This document shows positions 10,554-22,259 of a DNA stretch of 64,000 nucleotides, in pieces. The notes beneath the pieces were generated by a model. The model had not been told where the DNA came from and did no database searches. It saw only the letters and a list, made by a program, of their open reading frames with translations. The stretch is from Ipomoea triloba (lineage: Eukaryota; Streptophyta; Magnoliopsida; Solanales; Convolvulaceae), in assembly GCF_003576645.1 (NCBI RefSeq), contig NC_044916.1, positions 365,009 to 429,008 of the forward strand. The letters are read 5' to 3'. Within the stretch, counting starts at the first letter, position 1, and each line of letters begins with the position of its first letter. The position numbers were made by a program, and so were the translations under genes.

Positions 10554-12031
10554 TTATGTTTTGACTAATAATTCGGCCAATATAAAAGGCTCCAAACGTA
10601 TATCCTTTGTACACTTGCATGGTATATGTTATTCTTCACATTTATTCTTATTCCTACGTACACTATGTATTATCATCACAAAAACATACCAATCCTTTAT
10701 CACCATCTTCTATCTTTTTTACTCACATCTACTTATATAAATATAATTCATTTACTTACTCTTAAAGTTGAAAATTATTCACATTATTGCCATTAAAATT
10801 TGAATTCTTTTAATATATAGTAATACCAGTTTTGAAAGACCACCCATTTTTGTCTTCTGGTCACTTACTATGAGAGATATAATATTGAATTCTACATTTA
10901 CTTATATATACCAATTCCAATTCAATTAATCCTACTGCATTTCCATTTCCATATATATATATATATATATCATCATCATCATTAACGTGAGAGAAAGGAC
11001 ATAACATTTCTATACGTCAGCATTGCCGGCCATATATATCATCATCATCATTAACGTGAGAGAAAGGACATAACATTTCTATACGTCAGCATTGCCTAAG
11101 GAGTAATACTACATATACTCTCAATTCACACTCCCATTCTCTACTCTATATGAGTTAGCATGCTTTGATTGATCAATTTAATAGGGGGCCATGATGTTTA
11201 TCTATTATCTTTTATTCATCCTCCAATCAAATTTGAACACAACTGAGAGTAAAAGTTAGAAGTATGATTTAGGGAGTACATAAAGTATTTTTGTTGCCTA
11301 AGATATTTACATAGTAGTACAATCATCATACATTCATACCTTCGGCCTCGATTCCTCCTCATCCCACCTTGTCTCATAAGGTCCAACTCTTCATCCAATA
11401 GTCAAATTAGTCAAAAATTATGATTTTTTTATCAAGTTATCAATTACTCCGTATTAGTTTTAAAAAATATTGGTAATTTGGTAAGTCATGGACGTTTAAA
11501 AATTACGATTAACGAATAACTGGAGACGAATTGTACATTATCTCCAGCTAGAGACGGGGTAGGAAGGTGGGGTCGCTTATTATTATTATTATTATTATTA
11601 AGAAAATTGTAATTTATGCCCTTCTATAATATGCTAATTATCAAAAATGGTACATATATTGTTCCCCACGTACTGACAAAAGAGCAATATTTACACCACG
11701 GAAGAGACAATATATGTATTATTTCTATGCATGAAGTGTTCAAACTGAAAATTTTTTATTTTGAGAATGCCGTTGTGCCACCTATAGCAAAATTAACTCC
11801 ATTTTTAAAGTTTAGAGTAAGAGATTTTATGAACGAATTGAAAATAAGTGCTTCGCCTTCACATTCTCACGCGTAAATATGCATTAGTCTACGTCATTAT
11901 GTTTGGCCTCCATGTAAAGAAAATGAAAATCAATGTAAAGAAAACTATCATTAATGGAAAAAAAAAATCATCAATACAGGATGGCAGATTGTCATGGATA
12001 CCCAATAATCTGTTTCTCTTCTCAACGAAAT
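10554..12031. other. Intergenic with a 69-bp duplication
   Basis: No gene supported. A segment containing attaacgtgagagaaaggac occurs at 10981 and again at 11050, a 69-bp tandem duplication of about 65 identical bases next to an AT run. An ATT microsatellite lies at about 11578-11600. Short open frames here have no family resemblance. The 3' end of the neighbouring minus-strand methyltransferase transcript probably extends into the right edge. Confidence 0.6.
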
Positions 12032-14355
12032 TCATCTTTTCCTGCAGATTGTCATGCCATCGCCGATTGGCACCTATCAAGAAACATCATTAAAGCCGCT
12101 TTATTTTAAAACAAACATGTTCAAAAACCTGTGCAAGACATGTAGGGAGGAGGGTATTATGTGCATCCATACCATACTGATGTCTATGCGGTTATCCTCA
12201 AACAATGTCCTATTGAAACTCCTTATGCTCGTCGTCTTGGAATCCTTTACCTGCAACAACGATGTTAGAACTAATAAGTGTTGAGTTTTATAACATCAGA
12301 AGATGTCTGTCTGTATTACCAGCGGATCAGCAACTCTCCCGTGCCAAAGGACATTATCCACTACAACGACGCCTCCAACCCTTACCTGTAAATGTCAATG
12401 AAAGAAAGTGTCATTTCCTTCTGAATTGCACAAAAAATCGTCTGTAGTTACACTCAGTTGTTTGGTACAGTTTAGTGAATTCCGACGACAAAATAAAATA
12501 AATTATTTGTGTTACTAACCAGCTTTAGCAGCAACTCAAAGTATTCCTGATACATTTTCTTATCGGCATCAATGAACGCAAAGTCATAACTGCATAAAGT
12601 AGAAAATAACTCATCAGTGATATGAATAGTCTTGACAAATAATCAATAATCCGAGGGAAAACCACAGCAACGTCAAAGGCCCTACAACTCGAGCCAGCTC
12701 GTTGATATAGTCGCATTGGATGGATTCAAGAATTCGAAATTAAGACATCAACAGCCAAAAATCTGCATTTCGACTTAGAATACCTGCAGCCTTCGCCATT
12801 CTGAATCATGGACCGAAGAGTATCTGCTGCTATTCCATGTCTCACATCCACCTAGTATCATGTCTTCCAATCATAAGTTGCCAGTAACTTTATCTTCAAG
12901 AACAACATCGTTTACAAAATCAAGGAAATCTCATAAACAAAGATACACAAATCACCTTGCCTGACACACCCGCTCGGTCATAATATCTCTTTGCAACCTC
13001 AATTGATTTTTCGTCTCTCTCACAAGCAACTAAACGGCCTTGCTCTGGAAGAACTAAAGCAATGGCCAAGGATGAGTATCCCTGGAGTGCAAAAACATAT
13101 AATCAATTGAATGATCAAATGTTCAAACTAACCAATTAAATAGGAGGAAATATTCACAGAAATTCATCTGTAAAGATGATTCTGTAGCTGAGTGGCATGC
13201 ATTCACATGTGCCATAGTAATATCAAACTCGCAATTATTAAAAATTTTAAAATTTAACCGAGAGCAAACTCAACATAAAGCAATAGCCTTCGATCATTTT
13301 AAACACAACAGCATAAGCTTCTATATGTTTTCACAACAAATAAAATTTAATCAGTCGACCAACTGTCTAACCAATAGCCAGTGATTTCACAGGATTTTAA
13401 TTAAAGTACAAAACCATTATAAAGTCAATTAAAAGAGGCATCCTAGGACCTGCCTTCAATGGATTGGAATATACTCCATATATTGAATGATCAAACACTT
13501 ATCATGTAATTTAAGAAAATGGAAAGAAAAAAAAAATGGTTAAGAATCTAACCATATGGATTTGCACGCACTTACAGTATAGATGCCAACTTCAATGCAC
13601 CGTTTTGCTCCTTGGACCTGGACAAGCATTGCTAGTAGCTGTGCTTGATCGGGGGATACCTATTGGTAACACCGTACCAACAAACGTCAATTTAAAGATC
13701 AGAATCAATTCGATTCAGGGTCTAGCCCATCAACATCAAGCAGACAGACATAACCACTTACTCACCCACCTAAGACCAAGGAAAGAGATAAGCCCATACT
13801 TAGTTATATGCAATTCAGAAATTAAGAAATCAATTTATTTCTATGTGAAGTACAGCAACGCCATCAAAAGTGTAAGGGAAAAGATATAAACCAAATGCGG
13901 TTTTACAGCTTACTTGCATCTGACTGCCCCGCATTGTTGCAGTCTCCTCTCTAAGTTCACGCAATATCTGAAACCAACACAAGATAACTAAACAATCAGT
14001 GGAACATGGCAACTGGCATAGAAAACTAACTAATCTTACAAATATATTCATTTATCATTCAAAACAGTCCACGAATACAGCTAATCACCTCTGGTTCTCT
14101 GACATTGCCCAGTATATAATCATACAGACGGGGAGTAACACTGATAATCTGTTTACCCCCATATTTCGCATTATCAGACACAACTGTATCTACATCTGGT
14201 TTCCATGCCCTAATCTGATTGTGGGAGAATGCGTGGCTCTTAGTAGCCAATGAATTTATAAAGCAATTGGTGAAATGGCGGCAATTCAATCGAGTTCGAG
14301 GCCCTAATATGAAACAAGGATTTGTGAGGATATGCACTGGCACCCAGCTTGACAT
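12032..14355 (-). CDS. Caffeoyl-CoA O-methyltransferase-like protein, probably organelle-targeted
   Basis: A nine-exon gene giving 284 residues. Exons by eye: 14355-14089, 13967-13914, 13659-13576, 13081-12956, 12851-12784, 12589-12520, 12385-12320, 12250-12173, 12073-12032; the lengths sum to a multiple of three. The catalytic domain is a class I SAM-dependent methyltransferase: REETATMRGSQMQVSPDQAQ, then the SAM-binding CIEVGIYTGYSSLA, the acidic loop ACERDEKS, YDFAFIDADKK (metal-binding Asp) and VVDNVLWHGRVADPLV. It ends VPIGDGMTICRKR. This matches plant CCoAOMT-like family members of the At3g62000 type, which carry an N-terminal extension. The extension here (about 50 residues, rich in Arg/Ser/Asn, almost no acids) looks like an organelle targeting sequence. 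The start is the first in-frame ATG after an upstream stop. The exact substrate is unknown; phenolic or catechol-type acceptors are likely from the family. Confidence 0.85.
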
Positions 14356-16147
14356 TAGAGAACGAATTGAGCTGCAGATATTGGACAGTACAAAATTGAG
14401 TCTTAACACTTAAAATTTCACTTTGGCCGGTAGAAATTTCGAGATAATGATTGAAAGTCATAGAAATGGCGAAGTGGCGATGAAACGTTTATTTATTTCC
14501 ATTGAATCAATACAAGTTAAAGCTGTGTGTGTGAAGAGACCCCTCACAAACGAAATGGCATTATCACAAAAGCTTTTAGCTAGAAAGATTAGAATTTGAT
14601 ATAAAATCCGAAATACTGACATGGATTTTTGTTGTGGAAAGCTTGGAATTCTTCAGCTCAGGTTTTGCAGTGGCGAGTGCAATTAAGAGAGGTGAGCTAG
14701 GGCGGAGGATATGGGCGGCGATGGACGGCGGGAAATTGAAGACTGATTGCTGAGAGGAATCCGATTGGAGTGTCCGGCTGAGATGGCAAAAGGGAGTGAC
14801 AAGGCGGATTCCGATTCCAGCAAATTCGGGAACAAATTTTTTACTCCAAGAATATGAGTCCAATTCTATCAATTAAAAAATTTTGTTTTTTTAATGTTTT
14901 AAGTACAATTTTTTTTTACAAAGAACTTATAGTCTAGTATCATCCGGTTTACACATCCATATAGATTGGAGTAGGTTCGAACTTTAATGGAGGCACCGGT
15001 TGACTCTTTGTGCGAGTCAGTAGTGATAAAAAAAGGTACAATTTTTTTTTTTGCCAAATGACTTATAGAGTCTAGTAGCACGAAGTGGTTCTCTCAAATA
15101 AAAAGTCATGGGACGATACAATATTAACTCTATGTTTTAATAGGTTGAGAAAATATATACGAACAGATACTATATCGTAACAGAGTCAGTAGTATTCAAA
15201 AAAAAAGTACTACCTCCGTCCCAAAATGGTTGTCTGGTTCGTTTAACGAGGCTTGACTGAAGTAATTTTTAATCAAATTTTTTATATTATTACGTTTAGT
15301 ATTAATATATAAAATTTATATATTTAGAAACTACATTAAAAGTACTATTAAACACAAAAAATTAAATTTAAAAATAATAAAAAATTACTAAGAAAATAAG
15401 CAAAGAAAGAAGAGTTGGTTTGACCAATGAATAGTAAATAGGACAGGTAAAATGGGACAGAGTATAATTTTTTTTAAATGACTAGAAAAATTATAAGTAG
15501 TATCTAATAATGTATAAATCATAAGCATAAATTGATATGCCACAATATATAAATATTTTACATTCAAGATAATAAATTGTATTTTATGTATAAGTGGTAT
15601 AACATCATACATCAATGATAAAAAATTTTAACTCGATTCATACACCTAATTTTTACATTTGGTTTTTGACTATTATTTTGTTAATATTTAGTCACAAAAC
15701 TTTTAAAACATTATCACATTTAATTTTATAACTTTTAAAACATTAACACTTTGGGACGTTTAGTTACAACGACCAAACTTTTTAGTTGAAAAATATCATT
15801 AAGTCAGTGATTTTGTCCATATTAGTAGCTCAGTTGGTCACATCGATAAAATTTAAAACAATATCAAATATCACACTGTAGAAGCAACCTCTCAAAGTGA
15901 GGGGACCTCCTTGTACACAACTCAGTTAGTCATAGAAGTGAAATTTAGAAACAATTACTCAATATCGAATCTCACTAGCCACAGTGTATGAACAACCTTC
16001 CAAAGTTAAGAGACTCCTTATGCACAATAAGCAAATCTAGAATTTTTATGTTCGACTAAATTATCATGTTTTACATCCTCTCATGTTTTGTTGAGCCGGA
16101 ACGTAAAGCGTTCTTATTGTTGAAGATTCAAGATTTTGGGAACAACA
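14356..16147. other. Intergenic, AT-rich, with a dimeric tRNA-like repeat
   Basis: Holds the presumed promoter and leader of the methyltransferase gene (about 14360-14870) and then AT-rich sequence. At about 15826-16030 two related units of about 100 bp follow each other, each beginning with a phrase like (a)gctcagttggtca, reminiscent of the A box of a tRNA gene, and each with aaatt.aaacaat and gaccct-type endings. It may be an old SINE dimer. No protein gene seen. Confidence 0.5.
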
Positions 16148-16325
16148 AAGTAGCACATTAAAAAGGATTAATAGGTTTAACTAGGACAAAAATGCGGTTC
16201 TCTCTATAGGTTTTCTTAGAGAGTTTTCTCCCTAGGCTTTTTCTAGGGTTTTCTCTTCCTTTTTGATCGGATCGCTGTCTACTGTTCAGTCCTGTGTTTT
16301 GTTTTTTTGTCGGTTCTTTGTCGTC

Positions 16326-17333
16326 ATGGATGTTAACGGTCTAGAAGCTGGTTACGCTATTCTTTCGATCGACGAGGAGGACTCCGGGGGTTTGGATGCA
16401 CCCGCCCAGTTCCATGATCAGGCAAGCGGGAGTACTGTTTATTTCGAGTTGGTTGGTCGGTTTCTTACTGATCGGGCTATCAAAGTAGATCATATGCAGC
16501 AGGTCATGGCGTCTATTTGGCGACCACTTTTTGGTGTTCGAATCGTTCCGATGAGTGAATCTCTTTTTGTTTTCCAGTTCCCACATCAACGCGACTTTCA
16601 GAGGGTCATTGATGATGGTCCATGGGCCTTTGAGAATCAGACTTTAGTGTGCAAACCTGTGCCTATGGGAGTGCGGCCAGAAGATGTGGTTCTAGATTCA
16701 ATCGATTTTTGGATTCAGGTACATGATCTTCCAACCATGTTCGCTAGTTCTGAGTTTGTGGAGAAAATTGGTGATTATATAGGGACTTTCCGAAAGGCAG
16801 ATCCAAATAATTTTGGTGGTACTTGGAGAAGCTACTTTCGCATTAGGGTGTCATTGAATGTTAATGAGCCGCAAAAGAGGCGCATGAAGCTTCGGTTGAG
16901 GGATGGGGCTTTTCAGTGGATCACGTTTAAGTATGAACGCCTCAACACTTTTTGTTTTTGTTGTGGTCTGATAGGCCATTCAGATCGTTTTTGTCGGAAG
17001 GCTTATGAGGAGGGTATAGAGCCGAAAGATTATCTGTATGGTGGGTGGTTGAGAGCAGGAACAAGAAGACAGACTAAACCTGTGGGTGCTAAGTGGTTGC
17101 TTGCTAATCTTCCTACGTCTCCAATTTGTGTTATATCCGACTCTGTAGTCCCAGATGTTAACCCCGTTCACGTGGAAAATACTGTTGTTTTGCATGGGGA
17201 GTTAAAGCGCCGTAGAGATGAGGTGCCGGTCGAGAAGCAATCTGTTTCTGGAGATGTTAGTATGGTTGATGTGGTTTCGTCAAAAAACGTTTTGTCGGCG
17301 GGTCCGGATGTCCAGACCCGCCTATCCAAATGA
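16326..17333 (+). CDS. LINE ORF1 protein with CCHC zinc knuckle
   Basis: 335 residues from the first ATG after the leader (an earlier TTG-initiated extension is not needed). The N-terminal part matches the DUF4283 domain common in plant LINE ORF1 proteins, with W.P.FGVR and FQFPH..DF.RV..DGPWAFENQTLV. Around residues 209-222 is a zinc knuckle, CFCCGLIGHSDRFC, of C-x2-C-x4-H-x4-C form. The role known for the family is RNA binding and chaperoning in the retrotransposition particle. The frame is intact. Its stop codon overlaps the start of ORF2 as ATGA (17330-17333), an arrangement that favours termination-reinitiation. Confidence 0.85.
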   Translation: MDVNGLEAGYAILSIDEEDSGGLDAPAQFHDQASGSTVYFELVGRFLTDRAIKVDHMQQVMASIWRPLFGVRIVPMSESLFVFQFPHQRDFQRVIDDGPWAFENQTLVCKPVPMGVRPEDVVLDSIDFWIQVHDLPTMFASSEFVEKIGDYIGTFRKADPNNFGGTWRSYFRIRVSLNVNEPQKRRMKLRLRDGAFQWITFKYERLNTFCFCCGLIGHSDRFCRKAYEEGIEPKDYLYGGWLRAGTRRQTKPVGAKWLLANLPTSPICVISDSVVPDVNPVHVENTVVLHGELKRRRDEVPVEKQSVSGDVSMVDVVSSKNVLSAGPDVQTRLSK

Positions 17334-20300
17334 GTACTTTGAGCTGGAACTGCCGGGGTTTGGGTGGCCCTCGGACAGTTCGTGAACTCATGGGTTTTGT
17401 GTCCATGAAGCGACCCGACTTCGTCTTTCTTATGGAGACGAAAGCATGTTCTTTGCAGTTGGAAAGACTTCGGATTCGTCTGGGGTTTGAAGGTGTCTTT
17501 AGTGTGGATAGAGTTGGTAGGGGAGGAGGGCTAGCTCTGTTGTGGCGTGATTCGGCTATGGCAAGCTTGCTTAGTTTTTCAAACAACCATATTGATGGTT
17601 CTGTATCATTAGCAGGGGTACCTCCATGGAGGTTGACCTGTTTCTATTGATACCCAGAGAGAACCAGGAGGCAGCAGTCCTGGGACTTGTTACGAGAGTT
17701 GAGGAATCGTTCTGATCTACCTTGGGTCGTCCTTGGCGACTTTAATGATTTAGCAAGTCATAGTGAGAAGAGAGGGGATATTCCTCATCCTAATAACCTT
17801 ATTATGGGTTTTAATGATACTCTCCAAGATTGTGAACTGTATGACTTGGGAGAGAGGAAGGGGTACCGATCATTGGGTTGAAGAGCGTTTAGACCGTGTG
17901 GTGGTCTCATCAGAGTGGCGTGATTTGTATGGTGACGCGTCAGTGGCAAATATATTGGCTGTCTCGAGCGATCATAGTGCTCTCTTCCTTGACCTCTTGG
18001 GCCGCCCAGTTCGTAGTACTGGTAGGAAATTTAAATTCGAATCTGCATGGTTATTGGATGCGAAATGTAAAGATGTTGTTGAGGCTTCTTGGAGACAGTC
18101 TACAGTTTTGGATTTCCAGCAACGTGTTGTTAAGTGCGGTCAAGATTTATGGCATTGGGGGCGTGATCATTTCCATAAATTTGGACGCAAAATACAAACT
18201 CTACGGGATCGTTTGGAAAGTGTTCGAAGTAGTCGTCAGCCTGATGATATTTGCTTGTTTCGAACCTTGGATAATGAGCTCTCGTTGCTACTTGCCCAAG
18301 AAGAAAAGTACTGACGCCAAAGATCGAAGCAACTTTGGTTGCAAGAGGGAGACTTAAATACTAAGTTTTTTCACCGGTCTGCAAGCCAAAGGAGGAAAAT
18401 GAATTTGTTGTTACGATTGAAAAATAATTCTGGCTTGTGGGTTGACGGCAACGCCATGCATGCAGAGGTACTGGAATATTATTCTAACATTTTTAATGCT
18501 TCTGGTTGCAGTTTGGATATTCTACAACGTTTTCCAACGAGAGTTACTCATGAGTTGAATTGCCGTCTACTTCGTCAGGTTGAGCCAGATGAGGTGAAAT
18601 GTGCTCTTTTTTCTATGGCTCCTGATAAGGCCCCGGGCCCCGGGCCCCGATGGTATGTCTCCTTCGTTTTTTCAATCTTTCTGGTCAGTAGTAGGGCCCG
18701 ATCTCACGCGGTTTGTGATTGATTGTTTCGATGCGTGTCAGTTACCGTTGGGTTGGAATAATACTAATGTAGTACTAATTCCAAAGAAAAAGGTCCCCGA
18801 GAAAGTCTCAGACCTTAGAACGATAACCCTATGTAATGTTGCCTACAAAGTGTTGGCAAAGGTTATCGCAAATCGGTTTAAGGAAGCTTTGGATATTATT
18901 ATTTCACCTCCTCAAAGTGCATCTGTGCCTGATAGATTGATCACAGACAATATTATTGTAGCAGGGGAGATTGGCAATTATTTACGTCAGAAGCGTATCG
19001 GAAACGTTGGATGGGCGGCTCTAAAGCTTGACATGGCAAAAGCTTATGACCGCATGGAATGGGGATTTTTAGACGGTATGCTAGCTTCGTTGGGTTTTGC
19101 CCGTGGTTGGATTGATATCATTCGAATGTGTGTCACAACAGTTTCTTATAATATTTTGGTTAATAGTGACGCAGTGGGCACAGTGACGCCAACCAGAGGG
19201 ATTAGACAAGGTGATCCCTTATCCCCATATTTGTTCATTGTATGTGCCGAGGGCTTATCGTTATTATTGCAACAAGAAGAGGCTCGGGGTAATATTCATG
19301 GAATTAAAGTGGCTAGAGGCGCACCCACGGTCTCGCATCTATTTTTCGCCGATGATAGCTTGCTTTTTTTCAAGGCTATTGATAAGGAAGCTCAAGTGTT
19401 TAAAAGTACTTTACTCTTGTACTGTAATGCATCTGGGCAAGCAGTCAATTACGATAAATCCAGTATTATGTTCAGTGCCAATACGGTGACGACAACGTGC
19501 AATCACATAGCAGATTTTCTGGGTGTGCGACAGACAACAGATTTTGGTCGCTACCTTGGACTACCATCATTCATTGGAAGAAATAAAACTGGGATTTTTC
19601 GATATATTGAGCAGAAACTGAGGGATCGCATTGGTTCTTGGCAAAAGAGGTTCCTAACCAGAGCAGGAAAGGAGGTATTAATTAAGAGTATTGGTCAAGC
19701 AATGTCTATATTTACTATGTCTATTTTCTTGCTTCCTGCCACTGTGTGTGATAATATTGAGAAGATTCTTAATCGATTTTGGTGGAACAAAGGCATAGGT
19801 GATACAAAAGGAATCCACTGGCTTAATTGGTCTCGAATGGCAATCCCGAAGAACTATGGGGGCTTGGGTTTTAAACGCCTACGAGAATTTAATATCTCTT
19901 TATTAGCTAAACAGGGTTGGCGCTTGCTTATTCATCCAAACTCCCTGGTTAGTAAAATATTAAAAGCAAAGTACTTTCCCGGTCATGATTTTCTAGATGC
20001 AACTCTCGGAAACAATCCTAGCTATATTTGGCGTAGTATCTTTGCTGGTCAAGAGGTACTTCGTGAAGGGGTTGCCCGTAGAGTTGGTGATGGTAAAGAC
20101 ACGCTCGTATGGGGGAGTCCGTGGCTCGCAGACCCTGTTGATCCGTATATTCACACCACTTGTCCGGATGAGTTACGTGAAGCCCATGTTAGTAATTTGT
20201 TGAATGCAGATGGCCAATGGGACGTAGAGATGCTGCATGATTTATTTGACCAAAATGATGTTCAAAGAATTATCAAAACTCCAATTTCCCCAACTTACAC

Positions 20301-21339
20301 TGATGTGTGGTACTGGAGAGGGGATTTGAAGGGGGTCTATTCGGTCAAACAAGGGTATCATATTCAGGCTCAACATTTTGCAGTTCAGGAACCAGGGTTG
20401 GTATTTACACAGTGGAAGAAATTATGGTCCCTTAAAGTACCACCTAAGATTCGAAACTTTCTATGGAGGTGTATCCGTAATATTCTTCCTGTGCGTGAGG
20501 TTTTGCGAACCAGAGGAGTAATGGCGGGGGGTGGTTGTTGTCTTTGTTCGACTGCCTTGGAGACCATTTTCCATTTGTTCTGTGACTGTCCTGTGACGGG
20601 GCAGCTCTGGGAGACTGATGTTGGAGTCCAAGGTAATTCTTTTGCTGCTATAGTTGAAAATTTTTTGGGTATGGCTGGGCATGATATGGCGATAAGAATG
20701 GCTGCAACTTATTGGACAATATGGATAGCTAGGAATGAGGCTCTCTGGAATACTAAAGTTTGGCAAACTGCTGAATTAAAACACATGGTAGAGTCCCTCA
20801 TTAATTCATGGAAGCTTGCATATTCAAATACTGCCAACCAGAATTTTTCAAAAATGCATGCAATTTCTGTTCCTTGGTGGCCACCTCCTGTTGGTAAAGT
20901 CAAATGCAATGTGGATGCTGCCTTATTCGAAGATGTCATGGGGTTTGGTGTTGTGGTTCGTGATCACAATGGTAAATTTGTAGCAGCTTATGGAGGTCAG
21001 CTGAATTGTTTTAGAGACCCTTATCTTGCGGAAACGATGGCGATTAAAGAGGCACTAACGTGGCTAAAGAATCAAGGATTGACGAACATTATCTTGGAAA
21101 CTGATTGTTTGAATTTCTGTTCCAATTTCAATTCTGTCTCTTATGATTTTTCTTATGTTGGACTCATTATTAAGCATTGTAGGGTTCTTGCTAATGAGAT
21201 TGGGAACGTTGTGGTTCGCCATGTCAAAAGGTCAGCGAATCATGTAGCTCATGCGCTTGCACGGGCGACAGATTCTTCATCTGCCCTTGGTGTGTGGGTT
21301 TCGTCCCCGCCTTTGTGTATTTCCAGTCTATTGATTTAA
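17330..21339 (+). pseudogene. LINE ORF2 polyprotein, broken by stops and frameshifts
   Basis: Begins MSTLSWNCRGLG, the usual start of a plant LINE endonuclease, with ETK and GDFN landmarks. Breaks: an in-frame TGA at 17648-17650; a frame change with loss of codons near 17850; TGA in place of a Trp codon at 18312-18314; and a tandem gggcccc duplication near 18630-18648 that shifts the frame inside KAPGPDG. After that the frame stays open from 18601 to 21339. Reverse transcriptase motifs are intact there: LITDN, KLDMAKAYDRMEW, GIRQGDPLSPYLF and FADD. A zinc-binding zf-RVT-like region follows, then a C-terminal RNase H domain (CNVDAALFED, LAETMAIKEAL, ETD, ANHVAHALA). The endonuclease part is non-functional, so the element is defective although its RT and RNase H remain readable. 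Confidence 0.9.
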
Positions 21340-21386
21340 TATATTTGATTATTGATTTTCAAAAAAAAAAAAGTAGCACATTAAAA

Positions 21387-22259
21387 TGGACAGCTAAAGC
21401 CTAAATGTAAGTAGTAGTTTACGTACGGCTGGGCTAGTCTTCAATTGAAGAGCATCACAAAGTAGGCATTGACCAAAACAACCTAACCTCTTTGAAACAA
21501 GACCGCTTTCAACTTCTCCCCATCACGAACACCCCAATAACTTAATCTAGAAATTTGTAAATTTACCAATACACTGTGTCAGAAACATGATTTTCAACTT
21601 ACGGTCTTACTACATTCAAGATGGCATAACAAAGTTCTTTCTTGAACTCAGCGGGTAGTTCAAATAATTCAAATAATAATTGAACTCTCTTTGTGGGGAA
21701 AATTTCGGGATAACTCGAGTTCAATTCTCACAAGTAATGATTTCTCCCGGACCAATTCTCATGCCTCTCAGAGTGAACAGGGATTAGTCGGATAGAGCCA
21801 GACCGTAAAACAGATAGAGAAAGACCCGGAACACCTCGTGGTTTAACCAAAAAAAGATTAACAAAGTTCTGGTAGACAAAAGGTGAGAGTATTCTCAAAT
21901 GGAAGAATGCTGCAATTCCTTAACAAGTAAATATCTTAGCTCATATCAAGAACCCAACACATGTTTTACTTTTACATGTCTCTCATAACATGATGTGCTG
22001 TTACTTTGATTAAGATCATGAACACAAACCTCATATGTATAAATTAACCACATAAAAGGCTAATAGTTCATAGTGAAAGAACAAAGTCAATAACCATAAT
22101 TACGACTCGCTAGTACTCCTCTTGATTACCAATAACTATAATTTCGACCACCTGCTAGTACTCATCTTGACCTAATCACTCACCAAATATACAAACAAGA
22201 TCTACATAACTGAAATAAACCAGCTTCACAAACATACCATCATTTCTGTTCTCCCAAGA
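21387..22259. other. Intergenic, upstream of the TBL gene
   Basis: No gene seen. Includes a stretch at about 21700-21860 ('actcgagttcaattctcaca ... gaacacctcgtggtttaacc') that looks like a dispersed repeat, and the presumed promoter and leader of the following gene. Confidence 0.5.

Larger units (their letters stand above)
16164..21370 (+). mobile_element. L1-type LINE, near full length, with target-site duplication
   Basis: A non-LTR retrotransposon carrying ORF1 (nucleic-acid binding) and ORF2 (endonuclease, reverse transcriptase, RNase H) and ending in a poly-A run (about 21361-21370). It is flanked by a 16-bp direct repeat, aagtagcacattaaaa, at 16148-16163 and 21371-21386. That marks the insertion exactly and shows that the element is not 5' truncated by much. 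The leader 16164-16325 contains repeated ttttct/ggtttt phrases typical of plant LINE leaders. ORF2 is broken by several mutations, so this copy cannot move on its own. Confidence 0.92.

Noticed and set aside
11616..12093. Plus-strand open frames just left of the methyltransferase gene
   Set aside because: AT-rich, no homology, and the right-hand one overlaps the terminal methyltransferase exon (12032-12073) in antisense.
14576..14872. Open frame upstream of the O-methyltransferase gene
   Set aside because: It has no ATG start and no splice site that links it in frame to the methyltransferase; the in-frame ATG at 14355 gives a better targeting peptide. Likely leader sequence.
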